From NCBI RefSeq assembly GCF_026262505.1, contig NC_067203.1, positions 11,098,001 through 11,162,000 of the forward strand: DNA of 64,000 nucleotides. Reading direction: 5' to 3'. The notes beneath the pieces were generated by a model. The model was not told the origin of the DNA. It saw only the letters and a program-made list of their open reading frames with translations, and searched no databases. Shown piece by piece: positions 58,543 to 64,000 of the stretch. The position numbers were made by a program, and so were the translations under genes. The stretch comes from Trichomonas vaginalis G3 (taxonomy: Eukaryota; Parabasalia; Trichomonadida; Trichomonadidae). How positions within the stretch are numbered: the stretch's first letter is position 1; every line of letters starts with the position of its first letter.

Positions 58543-59049
58543 ATGTCCCAAGATGGTACAACACCAGCTCCAGCATCACCAACACTAGATATGATGGCAA
58601 TGATGATGCAGATGATGCAACAGCAAACCCAGCTTATACAGCAAATGCAGGAAAAGAAAACTTTCAATAAACCTGCAAAGAACTCACAAGATCTTGAAGC
58701 TGGACTCAATGCTCTCAGGAACGACTACAAGAGAGAGCAGATGACGTTTAGGAAGAAGGGTGATGAAGATTATGAGAATGATCCGATCGAGGAAGACGAG
58801 ATCAAGTCCACTGCATCCACAAAGACCCTCCAGGATGAAAGAGATGATGAGGGATTCCTTACCAAGTCTCAAAGACTCTTTGTCCTTGAGTTCTTCACGA
58901 TCTCTGCCTTGAGATCTATGAGGAATTGGAAGGGTCGCGTTCCAAGTGGCTCAAACAAGCGCGAACTACTCATGACCGCAGTACCGCTCACTAAGACAAA
59001 AGTCCAGCTCATGGACTTTATCCTTTCCGCTTGTCCCGACGAGATCTAA
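58543..59049 (+). CDS. Element 2: hypothetical protein
   Basis: 168 residues from MSQDGTTPAPASPTLDMMAM; a Met/Gln-rich helix (MMQMMQQQTQLIQQMQEKKT), an acidic middle, and a folded C-terminal part (LTKSQRLFVLEFFTISALRS) that reads like a helical DNA- or protein-binding domain. No family recognised. Divergent to 57775-58173 across the 15-bp array. Confidence 0.6.
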   Translation: MSQDGTTPAPASPTLDMMAMMMQMMQQQTQLIQQMQEKKTFNKPAKNSQDLEAGLNALRNDYKREQMTFRKKGDEDYENDPIEEDEIKSTASTKTLQDERDDEGFLTKSQRLFVLEFFTISALRSMRNWKGRVPSGSNKRELLMTAVPLTKTKVQLMDFILSACPDEI

Positions 59050-59106
59050 GATCTGATCAGAGTAAAAACTTACATTTATGAGCTAAGCTCAGTAATAATT
59101 AGTTGT

Positions 59107-59313
59107 TTATTCTTTCTTCTCATACTTCTGTGCAAGGTTTCCACGGAAGAACTCAAGCAACATTTGGATCTTTCCAAGCTTTCGACCTTCTTTTTCGAGG
59201 TCATCCTGGTAAGTTCGGAATGCGTCAACGTGTGAGCTCGCATAGAATGCAGCAACAACAACCTCTTCTGCACCTTCTTTGCTGTCAAGTGGCATGAACT
59301 CGAATCCTTCCAT
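59107..59313 (-). CDS. Element 2: small hypothetical protein
   Basis: 68 residues from MEGFEFMPLDSKEGAEEVVV; helical C-terminal half. No family recognised. Head to head with the small frame at 59343. Confidence 0.5.
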   Translation of the reverse strand: MEGFEFMPLDSKEGAEEVVVAAFYASSHVDAFRTYQDDLEKEGRKLGKIQMLLEFFRGNLAQKYEKKE

Positions 59314-59342
59314 TCGACCAAATAAAAGTGACAAAAATGTCA

Positions 59343-59504
59343 ATGAGACCCACTCGTTGCATAGATGCTAAACCTGGTCCGAAGATGCAAAAGTTCTTCA
59401 GAACACTCATGTCTGACCAGAGGGAGTACGGTCATGAAGAGGTCATACAGATCTTCGATCAGTGTGTACCAAAGCCTGAGAATCCAGACGAACTCTTCAT
59501 GTAA
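59343..59504 (+). CDS. Element 2: very small protein
   Basis: 53 residues (MRPTRCIDAKPGPKMQKFFR..., ending PENPDELFM). Fits the packing between neighbours and has element-like codon use, but is short. No family recognised. Confidence 0.4.
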   Translation: MRPTRCIDAKPGPKMQKFFRTLMSDQREYGHEEVIQIFDQCVPKPENPDELFM

Positions 59505-59540
59505 ATTTACTTGCTTCAATGGAGAGATGAGAGACCAGGT

Positions 59541-59639
59541 ATGAAACTCAGACCAATAACAATCTTTCCAGGTTTCTGCAATTACCTAGAACAAGCATGC
59601 CAGATCAAATGGTCTGACACCATCTTCCTCCAAAAATAA
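59541..59639 (+). CDS. Element 2: possible micro-ORF
   Basis: 32 residues (MKLRPITIFPGFCNYLEQAC...), filling the space before the minus-strand gene. Weak evidence. Confidence 0.2.
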   Translation: MKLRPITIFPGFCNYLEQACQIKWSDTIFLQK

Positions 59640-59649
59640 ACTTTATCGT

Positions 59650-60093
59650 TTATAACACTTCAGGATCTACATCTATTTCTTCTGCTTCATCCTCAATGTC
59701 GATCTCTTCGACAGGTTTGATAGCAGCTTTGAGTAAGTTCTTACCCATTGTCTTAAGTTCAACTGGGTTATATTCTTTGTCTTTACTCTTTGTTGATTTC
59801 GTGAGATCTACATATAAACAATAACTTTTAGTCTTGTCAAGGTTTATTCTCGCTGAGAAATGGTCAGGAATGTTTATAGCTATCTTTTCAAACTTGAGTA
59901 AATTAGCTAAACCTTCATTTGTGTATTTCTGCTTATCGACAAAGATCATGATCGGACTTGCACTATAACCATACTTTCCTTGACATAATGTTTGTGGTAA
60001 GCATATAAGTAGTCTCTTTGCTGTTTTATTTTGCTTCTTCACTTCATCTACAAACTGTTGGATCTTAAAGAACTTTATATGATGTTCAGACAT
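59650..60093 (-). CDS. Element 2: acidic-tail protein (SSB-like candidate)
   Basis: 147 residues from MSEHHIKFFKIQQFVDEVKK; a beta-rich body (YGYSASPIMIFVDKQKY; RINLDKTKSYCLYVDLT) and an acidic end DEAEEIDVDPEVL. Element 1 has a relative ending NIDIDPEMF. An acidic tail with a hydrophobic end is typical of ssDNA-binding proteins that recruit replication partners; the fold itself is not proven. Confidence 0.6.
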   Translation of the reverse strand: MSEHHIKFFKIQQFVDEVKKQNKTAKRLLICLPQTLCQGKYGYSASPIMIFVDKQKYTNEGLANLLKFEKIAINIPDHFSARINLDKTKSYCLYVDLTKSTKSKDKEYNPVELKTMGKNLLKAAIKPVEEIDIEDEAEEIDVDPEVL

Positions 60094-60140
60094 CTTTATA
60101 TACCCGATAAAAAGTTCAGATAAAAAAATAATTAGCTATA

Positions 60141-60148
60141 TTTTTATT
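60141..60148 (+). promoter_or_regulatory. TTTTTATT motif, element 2
   Basis: A of TTTTTATT lies 12 bases before the ATG at 60158; CATAAATG follows. Confidence 0.55.
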
Positions 60149-60157
60149 AGTGCATAA

Positions 60158-60331
60158 ATGAGTCTTTCTTTGAGATTTTCTGATGAAGATCTAACTTTGG
60201 TAAGATCTTTAAAAGATGATGAAAACATTCTTTCTGTCATTGATGAAGAAAAGAAATACTTCAGTAATGATGTAAAAATAGAGCTACTCATTCATACTGA
60301 GAAACAGTTTGTGATCGTGATCTTGAGTTAA
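60158..60331 (+). CDS. Element 2: small acidic protein
   Basis: 57 residues (MSLSLRFSDEDLTLVRSLKD..., ending KQFVIVILS). Preceded by a clear element promoter motif, and its stop overlaps that of the fibre gene by four bases. No family recognised. Confidence 0.6.
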   Translation: MSLSLRFSDEDLTLVRSLKDDENILSVIDEEKKYFSNDVKIELLIHTEKQFVIVILS

Positions 60332-63300
60332 GCAGCTCTGAACCAAGCGAATACAGTCATAAATGGTGGTAAGAAGTCTTGACCTTTTCCTGTTGCATCT
60401 GTGATTCCAGCTACTGTGTGAGTATGGTTTCCTGCAGATCCGCAGAAAATACCTGTACTAACATCTCTAGGGTCATCTGTGATATCATATCTATTCATAC
60501 CTTGTCTATCAGAACCTGCTGCAAGATTTGTATAACCTCTTTTTGTCATTGAATGTGAATGCTCTCCATTAGTAGATGTTGTTGCACTGAACCTATGGGA
60601 GTGTGGTGGAAGGTTTTCAACTCTGATAGTCTTTGAACCACCAAAGTCCATTGATGAGTTAGAACAGTAAAGAAACTGATCAACAATCGGTTGCCAAACA
60701 CCTCCATAAAGGGTTTGCGGGCTTGTTGAGCTCATTGATGTAAATATAGAACCAATTGGATACATCATGTCAAACATGTTAGAAGGTCTATAAGTATAAT
60801 CTACTGTGGTGACATCGTTCAAATAAAACTCAAACGTATCTCCAGGATGAATAGTTAAGTTTGTTCCATCTTTTTTGTGGAACACAAGTTCAATAGATTT
60901 ACCATGACTCAATGTATAGTAACTTGGACCTTTTTCTGATGGACCAATGTTATAATTTATAAATATTGCAACTTTACCCATATCATTATTACCAAAGCTA
61001 ACTGTAATGCTTTCAGGTATTCCATTGTTTACAGATGCATTAGAGATCTTTGAGATCTGTTCATTAACATAAGTTTTGTCTGCTTTGTTGTCTAAAGAAG
61101 TTTGAAGTGAATTTATGTCGGAGATATTGTGTTTATGAGATTTCAAAACTTTGTTCGTTGCGTCAAGTTCATCTTTGTCAGCTTTACTTTTAATAGCATC
61201 TTCAACGGTTATTTTTGCCTTAACTCTCAACCTAAATCTTGGCTCAACTAATACACCGTTAACAAAGAAGTATGAAGCATAAATTTCAGCGTTATAACCA
61301 AATGATTGTGGTGCTATACCTGTGTCATACTGTACAGTACAGTGTATGTCATAACCTTTAGCACGAATGAATTTATATCTTCTTTCATTAACATTTTTCG
61401 TATTCACTTTTTCACCCTGTGTTAAATATCCGTGGTAGTCCGTTATAATCTGTTCATCTGAACTTATATAATGAACATGGTTCTTGTCAGCTTTCTTATC
61501 TAACATTGCTGGTAGTTCATATACTTCGAAGTTTCTGGCATGACCTTCAATGTTCGTACATTTACTATCTAAACTGTTAAGAGTATCTTTTACGCTAGTG
61601 CTTGGATCTTCTTGTGGAGCACTTGAACCTAAAGTATAGTTCAAGATAATGTCATCAGCTCTTATTTTCTTGATTTGAACTGGTTGGTCATTATCAGCTC
61701 CTATTTTATTGATTATAACAGGTTTGTCTTCTCTTGAACGAATTGATTTAACTGTCAAAGGTTCAGTGAACTCATTATTTTTCAAAGGAAACAATGTTGT
61801 ATTGATGTTTTCACCATTAATATATACTTCTTTTGTATCAATACCAGATGGGAATGAAACTCTTTCATTAACTTTAACTGTTGTACCATCACCTGGGTAC
61901 ATATCTTTCTCTGGACCTTTGATTGTCTTAAGTATGACAGACTGTGATAAAGTATATTCTTTAGATGCAACTTTACGTATCTCTTCGTCAACATAACTTT
62001 TGTCAGCTTTGTCTGCAATCTTAAGTGCAGTTCTTCCTCCATTATTTTTGTTCTCCTCAACTTTCTTCGCTAATTCAGCAAGAATGAGATAAAGATAATC
62101 AGTAAGGTCATCAGTACCAGACATATTAATATTATTGTTCTTTCTTGATGTATTAGCAACTTTCACTAAGGTCACAAAATCAGGGTACAAAGTACTTAAC
62201 GTAGAAATGATTGTTTTTGGTCCAGGATCTTTCTCTTCTTCATCATTAGCATCACGTGGCATTGGAATTGGTTCCAAAGGTCCAGTCACATCAAAACTCT
62301 CAAGTTCCATATAACCTTCATTTCTGAATCTTTCTATATGAGTTATCTTCTGGAAACTTGTTTTAGTCTTTTCAACTAAATTTTTTATTCCATCCACAAA
62401 ACCTCCTTTATGATTTGGACCAAGATTACCCAGAGTGTCAAGAACAGTATCTATACCTTCTTGACTTTCAACAAAAGCCCAAAGAGCATTTATTTGACTC
62501 TGGAGTGATATCCATGAGGCTGCAGTAGCACCGGCGTTTGCTATGGCAAAGATGAATGATAAAGGGTTGAACTTAAGACCAGATTCTTTATCTTTGACAA
62601 TTTCAACGAAGTCATTGATATTTTTCTTCAAGTATTCCTTAGTCAGAAGAACTCCATCGCCAGCTATACCAGTTGCTTTTGTCTTTCCTTTAACATCAAA
62701 TGTGATTGGTTTCTTCAATAAAATAACTTCTGGTGTTGTACTGATGCTATCATTAGTGGAGAAAAATTCTCCGACATGACTTGCTAAGTATTCTTTCGTC
62801 AATAATGTTCCATCACCAACAATACCAGTTGCTTTTGGACCATCTTCTGTGAATGTCAATGGTTTCTTTAACATAACTTTATCTAAGTATATTGCAATAC
62901 CACTATTTTGTACTTGTTCATGACCTAATATATAAGCAAATGCTGCGTTTAAAGCATTATACAATGTATCTTCTTTAAATGTTAATTGACTGTTTTCAAT
63001 CATTGGTATATTGAACAGTGTAGACCTTGGGTCAAAATGAACTCCATGGTCAATCGATAATAACCGTTTAACATGATATATTATAGTCTCTAATGCTTCA
63101 TTAATATTTACCTCACGAGTTTCTTGCAAACCATTACTCGCCATACATGAAAACATATAATCTCTATCAGTTGTGAAGAATGGAGCATCTAAGTAATTAT
63201 TCTCTACTTTTGTCACACGATTCTGTAACGCTTGAAGGTATTGATTTAAGTCTGTTTCAACAATTGTACCATCTGGTTGCTCGATAGGTAATATACCAGG

Positions 63301-63432
63301 ACCGATGGTAATGTCTTCATCAGCACCTTCTTTATGTATGACTAAAGCATTATCAGTAATTCTGAGAGTATATTCTTTATATTGAAGTACGCTAGACTTA
63401 TAACATTCATATGCATATGGAACAACACTCAT
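60328..63432 (-). CDS. Element 2: fibre protein with phage tail-collar-like end
   Basis: 1034 residues. A globular front, then a long middle with repeated blocks (KKPITFDVKGKTKATGIAGD and KKPLTFTEDGPKATGIVGDG, both followed by LLTKEYL) and several KADK(S/N/T)YV coiled-coil-like spacers, as in trimeric fibres. The last 150 residues resemble the collar/receptor-binding end of phage tail fibres: MFDMMYPIGSIFTSMSSTSP, TLYGGVWQPIVDQFLYC, VENLPPHSHRFS, His-rich HTHTVAG, ending FLPPFMTVFAWFRAA. It may bind the surface of a cell. This is the longest gene of the element. Confidence 0.8.
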   Translation of the reverse strand: MSVVPYAYECYKSSVLQYKEYTLRITDNALVIHKEGADEDITIGPGILPIEQPDGTIVETDLNQYLQALQNRVTKVENNYLDAPFFTTDRDYMFSCMASNGLQETREVNINEALETIIYHVKRLLSIDHGVHFDPRSTLFNIPMIENSQLTFKEDTLYNALNAAFAYILGHEQVQNSGIAIYLDKVMLKKPLTFTEDGPKATGIVGDGTLLTKEYLASHVGEFFSTNDSISTTPEVILLKKPITFDVKGKTKATGIAGDGVLLTKEYLKKNINDFVEIVKDKESGLKFNPLSFIFAIANAGATAASWISLQSQINALWAFVESQEGIDTVLDTLGNLGPNHKGGFVDGIKNLVEKTKTSFQKITHIERFRNEGYMELESFDVTGPLEPIPMPRDANDEEEKDPGPKTIISTLSTLYPDFVTLVKVANTSRKNNNINMSGTDDLTDYLYLILAELAKKVEENKNNGGRTALKIADKADKSYVDEEIRKVASKEYTLSQSVILKTIKGPEKDMYPGDGTTVKVNERVSFPSGIDTKEVYINGENINTTLFPLKNNEFTEPLTVKSIRSREDKPVIINKIGADNDQPVQIKKIRADDIILNYTLGSSAPQEDPSTSVKDTLNSLDSKCTNIEGHARNFEVYELPAMLDKKADKNHVHYISSDEQIITDYHGYLTQGEKVNTKNVNERRYKFIRAKGYDIHCTVQYDTGIAPQSFGYNAEIYASYFFVNGVLVEPRFRLRVKAKITVEDAIKSKADKDELDATNKVLKSHKHNISDINSLQTSLDNKADKTYVNEQISKISNASVNNGIPESITVSFGNNDMGKVAIFINYNIGPSEKGPSYYTLSHGKSIELVFHKKDGTNLTIHPGDTFEFYLNDVTTVDYTYRPSNMFDMMYPIGSIFTSMSSTSPQTLYGGVWQPIVDQFLYCSNSSMDFGGSKTIRVENLPPHSHRFSATTSTNGEHSHSMTKRGYTNLAAGSDRQGMNRYDITDDPRDVSTGIFCGSAGNHTHTVAGITDATGKGQDFLPPFMTVFAWFRAA

Positions 63433-63451
63433 TCTTTTACTACATATAAAA

Positions 63452-64000
63452 ATGATGTATTATCTACAATCGACTGATCCTAATAACTACGGGACAATAC
63501 AGTTTCAAGCAGATCCTAACATGGGGCATCCAAGTAAGATAAAGATGAGAGTAAAAAGTGTCAGTACTATGGCGAACTTTATTGTTTGTGACGAAACAGA
63601 TTATTTTGTCTTACAGTTAGACGAAGATGGAGAAGAAAAGGTGTGTACATTTAAGTCAGCTCTTTCATTTGATATGGATACTATTGTATCAAAACTACAA
63701 GAGATTGTAACAAAACAGTTTGATTATTATAACAAGAAAAAAGGTCAACATAATGTAACAGTTTCACTGAGTGCTACGAATCAACTTATATTTACGTCAC
63801 AGGACAAAGGACATAAAGTCTATTTAAAAGATGCTTCACATAGAGCAAATCTTATTTTAGGTGCATATGGAATAGAACTACCTATTGTACATAATTATTA
63901 TCTACAAATGCCAAAACCACCTATGCTCAACTTCGGGTATCAGTTATACCTTCGTTCATCAATGTCTGTCATCTCTGGGTTCAATAATATTGACCAAGTT
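63452..64000 (+). CDS. Element 2: minor-capsid-like protein (runs off the window)
   Basis: 183 residues visible from MMYYLQSTDPNNYGTIQFQA; beta-rich with KCTFKSALSFD-like and NVTVSLSATNQLIFTSQDKG strands. Its place next to the fibre gene suggests a penton or fibre-anchor protein; the family is not certain. No stop before the window ends. Confidence 0.5.
   Translation, partial: MMYYLQSTDPNNYGTIQFQADPNMGHPSKIKMRVKSVSTMANFIVCDETDYFVLQLDEDGEEKVCTFKSALSFDMDTIVSKLQEIVTKQFDYYNKKKGQHNVTVSLSATNQLIFTSQDKGHKVYLKDASHRANLILGAYGIELPIVHNYYLQMPKPPMLNFGYQLYLRSSMSVISGFNNIDQV

Larger units (their letters stand above)
52310..64000. mobile_element. Maverick/Polinton-type element 2 (looks whole where visible)
   Basis: Eighteen or so small, tightly packed genes on both strands, with overlapping or abutting ends: integrase, adenine methyltransferase, fibre protein, coiled-coil and small unknown proteins. 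All visible frames read through, so the visible part looks whole and young. It is cut on the left by the assembly gap and runs off the window on the right, where capsid, ATPase and polymerase genes may lie. Shared families with element 1 show distant kinship, but sequence divergence is large. Confidence 0.85.

Overview
The window looks like a nuclear contig from a parabasalid protist, most likely Trichomonas vaginalis or a close relative. The basis is intron-less AT-rich genes, start codons preceded within about 20 bases by the trichomonad initiator (Inr, TCA followed by a pyrimidine/T-rich run), an expanded-family repertoire (ankyrin proteins, many-pass proteins with a cyclase-like domain, coiled-coil cytoskeletal proteins), and Maverick/Polinton elements, one of which carries a DNA adenine methyltransferase. 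No tRNA, rRNA or CRISPR array was seen.

Host part (1 to about 38.2 kb). Genes run in both directions: a C-terminal scrap, an ankyrin scrap cut by a TA-flanked MITE, a TMEM230-like membrane protein, centrin, a 990-residue coiled-coil protein, a RibD-C/DHFR-like reductase with one frameshift, a 1016-residue ankyrin protein with a His/Cys tail, a CCR4-NOT NOT-box protein, a golgin-84-like tail-anchored protein, a SPRY pseudogene beside an HMG-box gene amplified three times, a 2751-residue Vps18-like RING protein, and a 1634-residue polytopic protein ending in a cyclase-like domain. The SPRY+HMG pair recurs, decayed, about 13.3 kb downstream. A KKD-rich 179-residue gene is present twice as near-identical inverted copies at 25.5 and 37.3 kb.

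The most unusual piece is a GC-rich island at 35,528-36,642. It is a tandem array of about nine units of roughly 120 bp, each made of a small and a large hairpin. Stems survive while sequences change (compensatory pairs, G.U wobbles biased to the + strand), unit lengths are not multiples of three, and two hairpin types largely alternate. It behaves like a structured-RNA or cruciform array rather than a gene.

Virus-like part (about 39 kb to the end). Two different Maverick/Polinton-type elements lie next to each other, separated by a 100-N assembly gap. The first (about 39.5-52.2 kb) is an old, much-broken copy with capsid, minor capsid, SF3-type helicase and packaging ATPase remains. The second (52.3-64.0 kb, running off the end) looks whole in the visible part: integrase, adenine methyltransferase, a 1034-residue fibre protein with a phage tail-collar-like end, and many small genes packed on both strands. 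The two share several accessory families, and genes in both carry a TTTTTA(T/C)T motif about 12 bases before the ATG, unlike the host initiator.
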